A stretch of 64,000 bases of DNA, taken from NCBI GenBank assembly GCA_963675135.1, contig OY776131.1, positions 33,007,381 through 33,071,380 of the forward strand. The letters are read 5' to 3'. Shown in pieces: positions 46,097 to 57,965 of the stretch. Numbering within the stretch: the first letter of the stretch is position 1; the number at the start of each line of letters is the position of its first letter. The notes below the pieces were generated by a model that saw nothing but the letters and a program-made list of their open reading frames with translations, did not search any database and was not told the DNA's origin. The DNA is from Galeopsis tetrahit. Lineage: Eukaryota; Streptophyta; Magnoliopsida; Lamiales; Lamiaceae. The translations under genes were made by a program, and so were the position numbers.

Positions 46097-46367
46097 CTCC
46101 CTTCGTCCCAATATTTTTTACACACTTTTTTTAATAGGCGTTCCAACATTTTTTACACACTCCAAAAAAGGAAACAACTTACATAATGAATTACCAATAA
46201 TACCCCTCTTTTATTTTACTTTTCCTTCCCTTTAGTCAAATCACTCCACTTTAATCAATGAATTACCAATAATACCTCTCCTTTATTTTACTTTACACAT
46301 CACTTTATTATATTTTCTTAATTTCCGTACCGGTCAAAGTGTGTAAAAAATCTTGGGACGGAGGGAG
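46097..46367. mobile_element. Stowaway MITE upstream of the GGPPS small-subunit gene
   Basis: CTCCCTTCGTCCCAATATTT and inverted CTTGGGACGGAGGGAG, TA flanks (46095-46096, 46368-46369). It ends about 165 bp before the gene's TATA box. It holds a direct repeat AATGAATTACCAATAATACC. Confidence 0.85.
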
Positions 46368-46532
46368 TACAAATTACCCCTTAAAATTTTAATTATCTCT
46401 TTTAAAAAGTATGTTCATTTTACTTGTAAAAAGGAAATGAGTAATTTTTTTTTTTAAAGCCATGAATATAAATAAAATACTTTAATTTACTTTTGCAGAC
46501 TAATTTTGATATATAGTTGCTTGTATTAATTT

Positions 46533-46542
46533 CTATATATAG
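46533..46542 (+). promoter_or_regulatory. TATA box of the GGPPS small-subunit gene
   Basis: CTATATATAG predicts transcription starting around 46563-46570. That places the upstream ATG at 46557 outside the mRNA and supports the ATG at 46584. Confidence 0.55.
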
Positions 46543-46583
46543 ATATATGCCAACCCATGCACTCAATAATATCACACACCAAA

Positions 46584-49500
46584 ATGGCTTTCTCATTAGT
46601 AATGGCGCCCTCTTCCCATGCTTACATCTCCCCCGCCACGTCCCGCAGAAGGGCGCGGTGCTCCGCCTCCGTTTCGACTAATTTCAATCTCCGAAAGTAT
46701 TGGACGTCTGTGATTAAAGAAGTTGATCACAGACTTAACGAAGCAGTACCTTTGAAGTACCCAGAGCTGCTTCATGAAGCCATGCGTTACTCACTATTGC
46801 CAAAATCCGCTAAAAGAGGATTGTCGGTGATGTGTGTCGCCGCCTGTCAGCTCTTCGGAGGTGATCGCGCCACCGCTTTCCCCACCGCTTGCGCTCTTGA
46901 AATAGTTAGTTACTTTCACTGGTATTTCATTCTGCTGAATTTTTAACACGTATTGTTACCTGCAGGGGCGGAACCACATGTATAGTGGGAGTGGCCTTGC
47001 CCCCTCAACTTTTTACTATACATGTGGTATGCAGTATATAATCAGGCCCAATACAATTCAACCAAATGTGAGAAAAAGCACCAATGAAAATGAATTGGAT
47101 TTGTCATTAAAATTAAAAACAAAAATACTTAACATGCATTTTATTTGTTTATTAGTAGCCGTATTTTAAATTAGTTAGCTTCTTGACTCAAATACAATTT
47201 CTCAATTTATTTATTTTATTAATAATTTAAATTTTTTAAAGGGTACCATCTAATATAATTATGTATTTTGAGATGCTTATCAATATATGCATTAATAGTT
47301 AAATTGATAATAGCTTTTATAGGTAAATTAATACACATATTAAGAAAGTGTAGTAAAATTTTGAGGGGTAAATTTGTAAATTTATATGTAATTTTTTAGG
47401 GGTAATTTTATAAACATGTCGAGTATTAGTTAGTATTGAACTATAATTATCGGCACCCCCTAACTCAAAATCTTGGGTCCGCCCCTGATCACTTGCAATA
47501 TTATATGATGTTGATTATTTTTTAATATGACACATTTCAATTATAGTTGAATAAGATATGTAACACCAAAATTGGATCAGGTAATCTTATCCCCTTCACG
47601 TACCTACGTCTTGATTTTCATTGAGTCTTGACTGAATTGCATTAAATTAATGCATAAATTAATTTTCAGTGATTTTTGGCATGCATGGTGCACAAATATT
47701 CGAGTCTTTTTAATTCATAGATTTTTTTTTAGGGAAATCGAACATTGATTAGAGTACTTTATTATTGATTGAATAATATTATTTGGAAAATAAATTCATT
47801 TTTAACGGAGTAATATAAATATACAGTAACAGGGTCATAAATTTTTGATAGGGGGTCGCGCGATTAACTTTACTATAAAAAATATATATGTATTTATTAT
47901 AATCATCAAAATTTCTCATGATAAGATTGTCATTATATTTTATTCCATTTAGTTAATTGAACAAGTTGACTTTCATTACGTTTTGTAAGAAGTTTTGATA
48001 GTTTGGACTCAAAATGAAGCCAAACAATTTAAATATTAATATCGTAATTTTTTTAAAAAAATAATTGTATTTTTCAATTATAATTTAATCTCCAACATAC
48101 ATTAAAATTCAATTTTTAAACAGATATGTTTGAGGGTGATAGTTAAAAAAAAGTTGTTTTATTTCATTTTTAGAAAATGTTTCACTTATCAAAAATGCAC
48201 TTATAGTGAGAGAAGTATTGACAATGTTAACTAAAAAAAAGTAATGGAATTTAAAAAGATATTTTAGAAGGATTATTCAGTCATTTTAAAATTGGTTTAC
48301 AATTTTTTTTTGATGGAAGTTAAATACCCATCCATTTTTTCCCCTCCCCATGGAAGTTAAAGAACCCAGGACTTAAGGCATAGGTAGTGGTGCTCTAACC
48401 ACTTGAGCTATCCCACTTTGTCGTTTGGTTTACAATTTAATAAATGTACTTATGTAATAAGTATAGATTTGGAGAGTTGGACACAGTCTACTCGATTATT
48501 AATTTGCGACATTTTATTGGATATTATAGTTTTAATATGTGAAGATTCATCAATGCAGCTCTAACCTACCTATTTCAATCCACCTAACTACTTTAATTAA
48601 AGCATTATTTATAAATGTGTTTTGTTATACCACAATGTAACATCATTTAAATTTGATAAGAAGATTATTTATAAATGGAATAGAGTATTACTTTATTCCA
48701 TTTTTTGAAATTATGAAGATCAAAATTTAGTCTAAATACGTTCTTGGCTTTTTCCGTTGGTTTTGTGCTTTATTCATCCATCCTTTTATTTTAAGAAAAA
48801 TACTTGTGTATATCAATTACATACATGCAACTTGTTTCTATCTAATATGAGTACAATTTTCTAAATGAGTGGATGTTACTAATTAGTTATGCAAATACAG
48901 TATATATAATATTAGCTTACATATTTTATAGTATTAGTTCAAATATTAAATAGGAACAAGTTACATTAAAATATATTTCACATGAAAATTCTTCATCCCA
49001 ACTGCTTATATTTTATATTGGCCGATCGCAGGTTCATGCTACTTCATTGATTCATGATGACTTACCATACATTAACGATGTAGAATTTAGGAGAGGCCAA
49101 CCTTCCACCCACATAGTATATGGTAAGGGCATGACGATATTAACCGGTGATGCACTTCTTCCTCTCAGTTTTCACCACATCATATTGAACACACCGACTC
49201 ATGTTGTCCCACAAGCTCGACTTCTCCAAGTCATCACAGAGATAGCAAGAGCGTCGGGGTCCACTAGGATGGTTGTTGCCCAAAATTTCGACATCGAGGG
49301 CAACCCCGATGCTATTGAATTTGTGCAAGAAAAGAAGTTCGGAGAACTTAGCCAGTGCTCTGCCGTCTGTGGTGGCCTACTTGGTGGCGCTTCCGATGAT
49401 GAGATCCAACATTTGAGGAAATATGGTCAGGCTGTTGGCGTTTTGTATCGGGTGGTGGAAGATATAGTGCAAGCGAAGGCGGGGACGAAAAGGAAGGGTA

Positions 49501-49667
49501 CTAGTTATGTATCGGTACATGGAGTGGAAAAAGCTTTGGAGATGGTTGAGGATTTAAAGTGTGTGGCTAAGAAAGAATTGGATGGCTTTGAGAAATATGG
49601 TGACAAAGTGTTGCCGTTTCACGATTTTATTGATTTTGCTATTGATAGAGGTTTTAGTATTCGCTAG
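46584..49667 (+). CDS. GGPP synthase small subunit, SSU-II/GGR-type (plastid), 2 exons
   Basis: A prenyltransferase-family regulatory subunit that in known plants binds plastid GGPP synthase and shifts or raises its output. Exons 46584-46904 and 49032-49667; a 2.1-kb GT-AG intron; 318 aa. The start ATG at 46584 has context CCAAAATGG; an in-frame ATG at 46557 lies upstream of the likely start of transcription. Residues 1-35 are Ser/Arg-rich, like a plastid transit peptide. Both CxxxC motifs of small subunits are present: CVAAC (84-88) and CSAVC (216-220). The first Asp-rich motif is altered, DDLPYIN (116-122) where active enzymes have a D at the last position. The second is EDIVQ (250-254) in place of DDILD, so it is probably inactive alone. 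The sequence around FGGDRATAFPTACALE resembles Arabidopsis GGR more than mint-type SSU-I. Its intron holds a hAT-like element and a SINE. Confidence 0.88.
46963..47487. mobile_element. hAT-like element (CAGGGGCGGA ends) in the intron
   Basis: Ends CAGGGGCGGAACCA and inverted CAGGGGCGGACCCA, 525 bp. Flanks GTTACCTG and ATCACTTG agree at 5 of 8 with transition differences, a decayed 8-bp duplication. No transposase ORF. Confidence 0.65.
47488..48291. other. intron sequence
   Basis: AT-rich intronic DNA between the hAT-like element and the SINE. Nothing further recognised. Confidence 0.4.
48306..48424 (-). mobile_element. tRNA-derived SINE in the intron
   Basis: On the minus strand: GTGGGATAGCTCAAGTGG (box A type), then TGGTTAGAGCACC, a decayed box B (GGGTTCTTTAACT) and an A-tail at 48306-48312. 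A 14-bp duplication TTGGTTTACAATTT (48292-48305, 48425-48438) proves insertion. Same family as 180-260. Confidence 0.85.
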
Positions 49668-51142
49668 TAATTCGATCGAATAATAGCAATGTTAATTTAT
49701 GTATATTGATTAAAAATGTTGTTTTGTTCAATAATATACAAAGAGCTAGCTAGAATGCACACTAATATATTTCCCACTTCATGCGTGCTTCTTGATTTGT
49801 TCATTTTTTGTCACTTTCTTCTGATGAATCTTTCAAATCTTCCACATTTTCAGTTACTTGTGTTATTTACTAAAACATAATTTTGCCACGTCATAACTCA
49901 TAAGTTATTGCTACACACAATTTTCACAAAAAATGGTCAAGTGTACAAGCTCGTCCATGTCACCACGATGACCACCGAATAGGACGAGGACAACTTAGAG
50001 TAAGTGAAGACCAGTCAAGAGTCAATACCTCGACGATTGTTTTCTAGTGCCACCTTAACACTTCAGTTCGTCCACCTCAAAGGTCACCTTAACACTTATA
50101 TTCGTCCACCTCAAAGGTCACCTCCTGATTGGCCTAGTCGGCGAACTCATCCCACGTGGATGTCCATCAGGGGCGAACAATCATCCACAATTTCAGTCTA
50201 TCTAAATCAATCATTCACGTGTGTCAACGGATAAGGACAAGCCAGTTCGTCCACCGACATTATAATACTTAGTCATTAAGTTTAAGGGCTCATGTGCCAC
50301 CTCGAAAAATACGTGTCATTTTCAAAAGATATGAACAATGTAATAGATGCAATTAGTTATTTAAAGGGTCTTTAACCTAATTAATAAAGATGTTCTAAAT
50401 ATCCAAACAAAAACTATACTCTTTCTTCTTAAACTCTCACAAGCTTTCTAAAGAACATTCAATACTAAAGTTATAACCTCATCACAAATTATTTTGTTTA
50501 ATTAATTAATAAACCAAACCACACAAACATCATAAATACTAACTATCTACAATTTGCGCTGAATGAAGGTCTCAATAACTCTTCTATCCGACAAAACTTG
50601 TAAGCTAGTTTAAGATTCAAGAACATGTGTTCATCTCACTTTGTACAAAATTTCAAAGTGTCCAGAATCCAACCAATACAAATGTCTCAAAACACGAACG
50701 ACCCCGCAAGTGGGCGGTGGGATTGGTCCCCCGGGATTAGTCGGCCTTAGACCGGATACCCGAGACTTCAAAAAAAAAACGAACGACCCCGCAACTTAGC
50801 AAGGGGGGACCACTAACCCTTAAGGTGACCCCTTTTGACCTTACACACATTGCTTGCGATCTAAGATCGATAAGACGGATCAAACAATATAATATCTCTG
50901 CAAGATCCAACATGACCAACAACAAAATATACAAGGTTGCCCAAACCACTCGAACACCATAAATACTGAATATCAACAGTTATGCTCCTAGGAATTTTGA
51001 TCAACTTGCTACAAATTCAACTTTGTGTGAGTTCGCTTGAAATAAAAAGATTACGGATTAAGTTTAAAATTTTAAATTATTTTTCTATGGGTTGTGTCGG
51101 TTGTGATGGAAGAATTTGTGCCTTTTGGAACGAGAATTTACT
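49341..51142 (+). repeat. segmental duplication, source copy
   Basis: From codon GGA in exon 2 of the GGPPS small-subunit gene to about 1.5 kb past its stop. This is closely repeated, in the same orientation, at 58751-60842. The source carries an extra SINE (50710-50778) that the other copy lacks. The downstream part has no gene that I recognise. Confidence 0.9.
50710..50778 (+). mobile_element. 5'-truncated SINE, present in one duplicate only
   Basis: 69 bp (GTGGGCGGTGGGATTGG... with A-tail 50769-50778) bracketed by ACGAACGACCCCGCAA (50694-50709, 50779-50794). The corresponding site near 60437 in the duplicate is empty. Its sequence resembles plant Au-like SINEs. Confidence 0.85.
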
Positions 51143-51306
51143 AGAAAAAAAAGTGTAAACAAAATTACAAATTAAAAAAATACAATTGTGATGAGTGCAC
51201 TCTTAGTTGGAACCCTAAATGCAGAATGATGTTATGCATTTTTTTTAGAAATGTGCAGTGAGTTTCAAGTTTATTTCCATCAAAATATGCACTCCTATAA
51301 TAGTTA

Positions 51307-51489
51307 TGCCTTGTTTGATTGGTGGGTTGGGTTAAGGCGAATTGGAATGTATAAACCTTAGGTTTATGAACTCATCTCATATTTGTTCACCTTTTTACAC
51401 ATGTATATAAAAATCAAATTCTACCAAGCATGGAAGAAGGTGTGTTTACACATCAAACCCAACCCTTAACCCATCAAACAAACAATGTC
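51307..51489. mobile_element. PIF/Harbinger-like MITE
   Basis: Ends TGCCTTGTTTGATTGGTGGG and inverted GACATTGTTTGTTTGATGGG, TTA on both sides (51304-51306, 51490-51492). 183 bp, non-coding. Confidence 0.65.
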
Positions 51490-52500
51490 TTAATGTCATT
51501 ATCAGGTGAGACTATCAATTTCTGATCTGAAACCTCCAACTATTGAAACATCAACATGTATTTGGACAGTCCTAACATCCAGATTCGTGCAGTTTCAAAT
51601 TAATATCAAAATTAACAGGTCAGATTATAGAATGCACCTACTTACTACTATAATTTTGGGTCACACTCAAATGGACTTTTATTTTCTTAGGCTGGATTAA
51701 TTTAGGATATGGGCCAAGTCAACACTTTTCGTGCTCCAAAAAATTGGACAAAGGCTCCCAGTCCCAAACCCAAAGTCTAATTGTTAAGATTCACGATTCC
51801 AGGCGCGACTCGATATGACTAGACAGGCAATACGAGTGTAGTCCATATAATTGTTCATCTAGTCATTATAATTTAAACTACTTCAACTAACTCCTACTAA
51901 TAAGGAGTTAATTAATACACTCATTAATCATTGTGAGATATATAATTACTACACTAATTTCAATGTAACATTTTAATTCATAAAATATCATTTGATATCT
52001 TAATTTTGTTTATTAATTTCCCACTCACTAAAATTCATTTTTGAGATTTTAAATACATTATGATCATCTACATCGATTCTTGAAAATTAATTTCAAAAAA
52101 ATTAAATTTAGTGCCCTAAATCAATTAATCATATACGAGTGCCCCCAAGCTATCATTATTTACCAATTAACTAAAAAATTGATTACAAACCAATTAATTA
52201 TTTCTCCAACAAAATTTAATTGACAAATTGCTAACTAAGTGAGTTTGTTGATTGAGGCTTACATGTTATTATTCGCTTTAAAAATCGAACACCATATCCA
52301 TTTTCGATTAAATTGACTGAACTGAACATATATCATTATAATTTTTCATCTTGATTCGTCGAACATGCAACAAGTAGATATAATTAAGAAGCTATTTTGG
52401 TTTGGAATGAGGGTGGAGTCGTTAGTCGTTTTTACCGCGGCAGTTGGAGTAGAAATTAGGAATTCATTTTTAATGGTAATATAGTTTTTATGTTTAATTA
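51490..52500. other. AT-rich spacer
   Basis: No gene recognised. Ends in a TA microsatellite (52508-52530) at the tail of a retroposon fragment. Confidence 0.4.
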
Positions 52501-52530
52501 TTTTATTAATATATATATATATATATATTT

Positions 52531-53010
52531 AAAGGTTTGCAAGATCAAATCAAAATGTTAATACAGTTTAACGCTCAAAACTATTGTTTTTCAACTCAAG
52601 ACGAATCGCCTTGGTATTGCTGCCCCCTTCAATTGTGAGAAAGAGGAAAACGAGTGTACTATTTACCCCACAATCTTACACTAAGTTGTTCTCATGTCAA
52701 GAAATAAGAGACAAAATAAGGGACAAAACTCTACCAAATACCAAAATCCTACAAGCCAATCAAGCCCAATCAAAAAAAGTTCCAACACAGGAAAAATAGT
52801 CTCATAACAGGACAAAGACAGGATAAAACGCACAGAGGACAGACATACACAAATTGAAAAAAAAAAAAAAAAACCTAACTAAAACAACTTAAAAAAATAG
52901 AATCTACTAGTTGATCCCAACTATCCTCTAAAGAATAAAGTTACATAAATCAAATATGGATATGGGGAAAACTCGATGGGGCGGCAAGTGAAAACAGGCG
53001 GCGGCGACTG
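52531..53010 (-). mobile_element. retroposon fragment, copy 4
   Basis: Matches the 3' part of the element at 1738-2723 (GAAAGAGGAAAACGAGTG shared as GAGGAAGAGGAAAACGAGTG) and the leader word TAGTTGGGATCAA of copies 1 and 2. The A-tail has been replaced by a TA repeat, and the 5' end abuts the copia remnant. Confidence 0.6.
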
Positions 53011-53012
53011 TC

Positions 53013-53718
53013 TCTTGACGCAAGTATGCTTTGGATATTTTAGAAGAGAGTGGGCTCCAAGAAGGCCGACTGAGTGCCTTCCCTATGGAGCAAAATTTGA
53101 AGTTACAAACGGACAACGACAACCACTCAGTATCGCCGAATGGTCGGTCGATTACTTTATCTCACATGCCCCGATATCGTGTTTGCCACCAGTCAATTAA
53201 GTCAGTTTCTCCATCACCTACGCCAAACACATCTGATCGCGGTATACCGAGTTCTTCGGTACATTACACACACTCCGGGACAAGGCATATTCCTTGGCGC
53301 ATCCGACAGTTTTGAGTTGCAAGCCCATTGTGATGCGGACTAGGCTGGTTGCCCATTTACGCGGCACTCGTCCACTAGCTACATAATTGATGGTTCGCCC
53401 ATTTCTTAGCGAACTAAGAAGCAATCGGAGGTACTGTCTTGTTCGTCGACGGAAGCTGAGTATCGCGCAATGGCAACATAAGTGTGTGAAGTGGTGTGGC
53501 TTCAGTGGTTGCTTTGTGATTTTGATGTACAGTCATCGACTCCTACTCCTCTCTTTTGCGACAAACAGGCTGCCCGCCATATTGCAATGAATCCAGTATT
53601 TCACGAATGCACTAAGCATGTCGAAATGGATTACTATTTCGTCTGTGCATTGGTCGCACATGGTATTATCCGTCCGTGCATGATTTCTTACGAGAATCAT
53701 GTTGCCGACATAAAGTAA
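53013..53718 (+). pseudogene. Ty1/copia RT-RNase H remnant
   Basis: Across shifting frames: YALDILEESGLQEG, FPMEQNLKL, GRLLYLTCPDIVFATSQLSQ, RVLRYITHTPGQGIFLGAS, AHCDAD, then the RNase H part SSTEAEYRAMAT, WLQWLLCDFDV, FCDKQAARHIAMNPVFHE and TKHVEMDYYFV. Stops and frameshifts in several places; no LTR seen nearby. The 5' part is cut off at the retroposon junction. Confidence 0.85.
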
Positions 53719-54055
53719 TCAAGATTAGTTTTCTTTTCCAGAAAACATATTCATGTTTAAAAATTTAAAATCGTATAATATTCCTCATTAATTATATCAT
53801 TGTGCAAATTCCACAACCAATTATCATAGATGAAAATATTCAATTCTTAGTTCCAACAATTGAACAACTCTCAATCCGTTCAGTCAATTCCTGCAACTAC
53901 AAAAGTCTACACATTTAAGTTCACACCAACACAAAAATTGGTGTTAAAAAAGTAGAAGCCTTTGAGCGTTGTCTGATCCATTGAACCTTGTAAAAAATAC
54001 TAGTACAAAAAAGTCATCAACTACTGAACATACCCATATCATCATATCCAAGTAG
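53719..54055. other. spacer
   Basis: No gene recognised. It includes the 3' flank of the BTB pseudogene. Confidence 0.4.
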
Positions 54056-55715
54056 TCATTTCTTGGTCGTGAGTACTGCCCTCACATGCAGAATGTTGTC
54101 GATGAAGTAAATACTGTCATCGCCTACGAATTCAGCCCATAAGGCACGTTCAAGGTACTTTGTATTTTCCGATTCAGTGAACGTGTCGGTCCCTTTCACC
54201 CAACTGCTAAACTCTTCCGAAGGCTTCATTTGTAATTGTATATCATAGTTAACAATGCAAGAAGTTGATCCAATCATTTCTAGAGCAAGCCAAAAGTATT
54301 GGACCTTAGGTTCGGAGGAGGTTACAGAGCATCTGACATACAAGACAAGTTTTTGCTCACCCAAGTAGAAAGTCTTCGACTCTAACAGACCGTCAGGGAA
54401 GAGGTGTATTAACCTCTCCCTCTTGAAATGAAGATAGACTATACATTGTTGATATGGCAATGCAAGTTCAATCACATTGTAGACACGCTCCACAAATTGC
54501 CGACTGTTGCCTTCTATGCGGAGTCTCAGCCTTGAAAGCGAGAGCGCGGATAACTATCTTGGAAGCAACTTCACGATCAATGTCGATGCAAGTTTGAACT
54601 TTTTCAGTTAGCTTTTGTGTAGTCATGAATGGAAAACGAATAAGATGGAGTAGATGGGTTTCCAATATCCCTCGCCTTTCCTCCAAGTCATGAGGATAAT
54701 GTTTATGCACCCATTTTAGAACAAATTTGAACACAACAAACTCCGAAATCACTTCCAACTCATCACTGGATACAAGTGCTTGGAAAGCGAGTAAAGGCAG
54801 GTTAAGCACCTCCTCTGTAAACCTGATGAATTATTAAAAAAATAAAGTAATAACCAAAACTAATTCACCATAGTTACACTAAACAAATAAAGATAGTTGG
54901 GGGTGCGTACTTGTCTAAATCCTTAAACTTTGAAACGAGGAAGTGCTTGGCGGCTTCTGCAAGTGGGTGAAGTTGAGAAGACATCAAAACAGTTGGAGGA
55001 AGTTCCAAATAAAGTGAGGCTGATTCACAAGTCATGGGCAAGTTTTGCAATGCTTGAGTAGAGTAGAGTCTCTCAAGCATGAAGGAACTTCAAATTTATC
55101 AGCCATCACCAACACATCCAACAAGGCATTCAAACTAGTTGGCAGGATATTTCAACAAATCCATAATAGGGGTTTCCTCTGCACATACACAATCAAATAA
55201 TCATATCTTACCATTGTTCCATATAAATATTTATTAATAGTGGAAATTAAACTTTACTTCTTCACCTGAGGTTTTTATCTGAATTGTTACATTCTTCTGC
55301 TCAGACTCAAGCATGCCATTCGAGAACAACTGCATAGTAAATGGATGGAAAAAATAAATAATAGATGGAGGTATAGACGACCTACTTTACGAAAAAATGA
55401 ACTCCTTGCCGCTAAAATCAAAGAGCTGATATGTATAGTCTTCACAAGTTTTCAAATAAAATTTCACCATCAGACCATAAATAAATCTGCACAAACAAAG
55501 CCCTCTTATTCTTCTTATATATAGGCAAAAACAGTAGTACCTGTAGTAGTGGGAGTTAGAAGGAGGTTCCGGCGAGGCTTCACGTTGCGCACCAACTGTG
55601 AAGGGTTATCATCATCATCACTATTGACGATTTGAAGCAGTAGAGTCCTATCAGAGTATTTGGCGTCGTCCAATCCAAATACAAAATCCAAACAGCCTGA
55701 ATCGGCCGTCCCCAT
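54056..55715 (-). pseudogene. BTB/POZ-BACK protein (POB1/LRB-like), degenerate
   Basis: POB1/LRB proteins are CUL3 E3-ligase adaptors. Reading the minus strand from the ATG at 55715: an N-terminus of this family (CLDFVFGLDDAKYSDRTLLL), then the BTB core split by an intron (VKTIHISSLILAARSSFF near 55420, followed by LFSNGMLESEQKNVTIQI near 55300), DVLVMADKFEVPSC near 55090, the BACK domain (FVLKWVHKHYPHDLEERR; IRFPFMTTQKL), and the C-terminal region (GEQKLVLYVR, FVGDDSIYFIDNILHVRA) to the stop at 54056. The frame breaks at least three times: near 55125 (with loss of a few residues), 55030 and 54515. The exon joining the N-terminus to the BTB core cannot be read cleanly. Probably a recent pseudogene; transcription is possible. 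Confidence 0.75.
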
Positions 55716-55738
55716 TAATCACCAGAGTTGAGAGAATG

Positions 55739-55762
55739 AAGAGAGAGAGAGAGAGAGAGAGA
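55739..55762 (+). repeat. (GA)n microsatellite
   Basis: About twelve GA units just upstream (on the minus strand, 5') of the BTB pseudogene start. Confidence 0.9.
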
Positions 55763-55926
55763 CGTTTTGACTCAGGAATGAATTTTTTGAGTAAACTGGG
55801 TGGATTTCAAAATTTAATTTAATTTCAAATCTATCTATCTATCTATACCAATTATGCGGGTTTATACATATTTATAAAATTGATTTGATTCAGTTTTTAA
55901 AATCAAATCAACACGCATAACTCATA

Positions 55927-56274
55927 CTCCCTCCCTCACATAGGAATTTACACACATGTGATGACACACAATTTAAAAAATATGTAATTAGTGATGTTTT
56001 GACTTTTGAGGGATAGTTTTATAAAGTTTTATGAATTAAATAAAGTAAAAAATAGATTGAATGTGAAAAAATAATGAAATATGAATAAATAAGAGTATTT
56101 TAAAAGTGAAAGTTATGAAGATATATCCTTTTATTAGGCGTGCAAATTGGTATGGGACATTCATTTATAAAAAGTGTGCAAATTGATATTAGACATTCAT
56201 TTATAGAAAGTGTGCAAATTGGTATGAGACAATAATTTATAGAAAGTATACAAATTACTATTGGACTGACGGAG
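55927..56274. mobile_element. Stowaway MITE with internal triplication
   Basis: CTCCCTCCCTCACATAGG to ACTGACGGAG, TA flanks (55925-55926, 56275-56276). A block of about 37 bp (AAATTGGTATGGGACATTCA...) occurs three times near the right end. Confidence 0.75.
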
Positions 56275-56359
56275 TAATAAATATACAGAAATATGAAGAC
56301 GGTAATATCTCGTCTTAATTTTATCTCAATTTTAATCTTAATTTTAATATATATTAGTA

Positions 56360-56657
56360 CTCCCTTCATCCCAAGATTACTTGCACGGTTTGACCGGCAC
56401 GTTGTTTAAGAAAAGTGAATTTAGTAGTTGATGATGTAAGATAAAGGAGGGGGTATTTTAGGTAATTTGATGATGTGTAAAGTGGATTTGATAATGTGTA
56501 AAGTGAAATGTATGGAAAAAAAAGAGTGGTAAATTTGAAAATAAAATGATGTTGTGAGGTTATTAATTTTGTAGGGTATTTCCATATAAAGAGTGTGCAA
56601 GTAATTTTGGGACGTTCCAATAAGAAAAGTGTGCAAGTAATCATGGGACGGAGGAAG
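56360..56657. mobile_element. Stowaway MITE
   Basis: CTCCCTTCATCCCAAGATTA to CATGGGACGGAGGAAG. TA at left (56358-56359); the right flank has mutated to TT. The right end motif is doubled (GTGTGCAAGTAAT twice). Confidence 0.75.
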
Positions 56658-56775
56658 TTTATCTTTATATATCACCCCAAATTCTTCCAGTACATCCCTA
56701 ATTTCAATTTTTTATTTTACAATTGATTACTGTTATTTACACCTCCACTTTTATTGATTTCACTCCTAAATTATA

Positions 56776-57045
56776 CTCCCTCCGTCCTGAAGGAACTTGC
56801 ACCCTTTGATCGGCACACATTTTAAGAAATGTGTAATGATTGATGTTTTGAGGGGTAGTTTTGTAAACTTTTATGAATAAAGTAAAGTAAAAAGTAGATT
56901 GAGCGTGGAAAAGTAATGTCATATGAGTAAATATGAGTATATTTCAAGGGTGAGGGTTGTGAAGATTTTCCTTTTATGGAGTGTGCAAATTGGTATGGGA
57001 CATCCATATATGGAAAGTGTGCAAATTCCTGTGGGACGGAGGGAG
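56776..57045. mobile_element. Stowaway MITE
   Basis: CTCCCTCCGTCCTGAAGGAA to TGTGGGACGGAGGGAG, TA flanks (56774-56775, 57046-57047). 270 bp. Confidence 0.85.
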
Positions 57046-57047
57046 TA

Positions 57048-57965
57048 TAAATAATTGACCACCGTTATTTACACTTCCATTTTTGTTAACTTCACCCCTC
57101 ACTCCCAAATTATATAAACAATTGACCACAATTATTTACACCCACACTTTTCTTAATTTCAACCCCAAATTATATAAAAAATTTACACAGTTATTTACAC
57201 CCCCATTTTTTTTACTTCACCCCCAAATTATATAAACAATTGGCCATAGTTCTTTACACTCCACTTTTGTTGAATTCACCCCCCAAATTATATAAACAAT
57301 TGACCAAAGTTATTTACACCCCCATTTTTGTTGACTTCACCCCCAAATTATATAAACAATTGACCACATTTATTTACACCCCCACTTTTGTTGATTTCAC
57401 CGCCTAAATTAGTATTTTTTAAAAATTATACCTAAAATTACTATAGTGACCTTCTATTAATTTAAAGAAAATATAATACAATCCATCCTAATTTATATAT
57501 AAACAATTGGCCACAATTATTTACACCCCCGTTTTTTTTACTTCGCTGCCTAAATTATTATTTTTTAAAAATTACACCTAAAATTACTATAGTGACATTC
57601 TATTAATTTAGAGAAAATATAATACAATCAATCCTAATTTATATATAAACAATTGACCACGGATATTTACACTCCCGTTTTTTTTTACTTCACCCCCAAA
57701 TTATTATTTTAAAAAAATTACATCTAAAATTACTATAATGCACTTCTATTAATTTAGACAAAATATAATACAATCAATCCTAATTTAGACAAAATATAAT
57801 ACAATCAATCCTAATTTATATATAAATAATTGGTCACAGTTATTTACACCCCCGCTTTTGTTGACTTCACCCTCCAAATTATTTTTTTAAAAAAATTACA
57901 CCTAAAATTACTATTGTGCCCTTCTATTAATTTAAACAAAATATAATACAATCAATCCTAATTTA
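57048..57965 (+). repeat. degenerate satellite array
   Basis: Repeats of about 60 bp built on AAATTATATAAACAATTGAC and TTATTTACACCCCCACTTTT. In the second half these alternate with an extra block (TACACCTAAAATTACTATAG... AATATAATACAATCAATCC), giving units of about 175 bp, three to four copies. No ORF. Confidence 0.9.

Noticed and set aside
46557..46583. Upstream ATG of the GGPPS small-subunit gene as the start
   Set aside because: It lies within the expected TATA-to-start interval; the ATG at 46584 has a better context and gives a standard transit-peptide start.
48306..48424. A functional tRNA gene
   Set aside because: Only tRNA-like boxes remain, without cloverleaf arms, and it has an A-tail and target duplication: a SINE.
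54056..55715. Intact BTB gene with many small exons
   Set aside because: I found no GT-AG introns at the frame changes near 55030 and 54515; conserved residues run straight across them in shifted frames.
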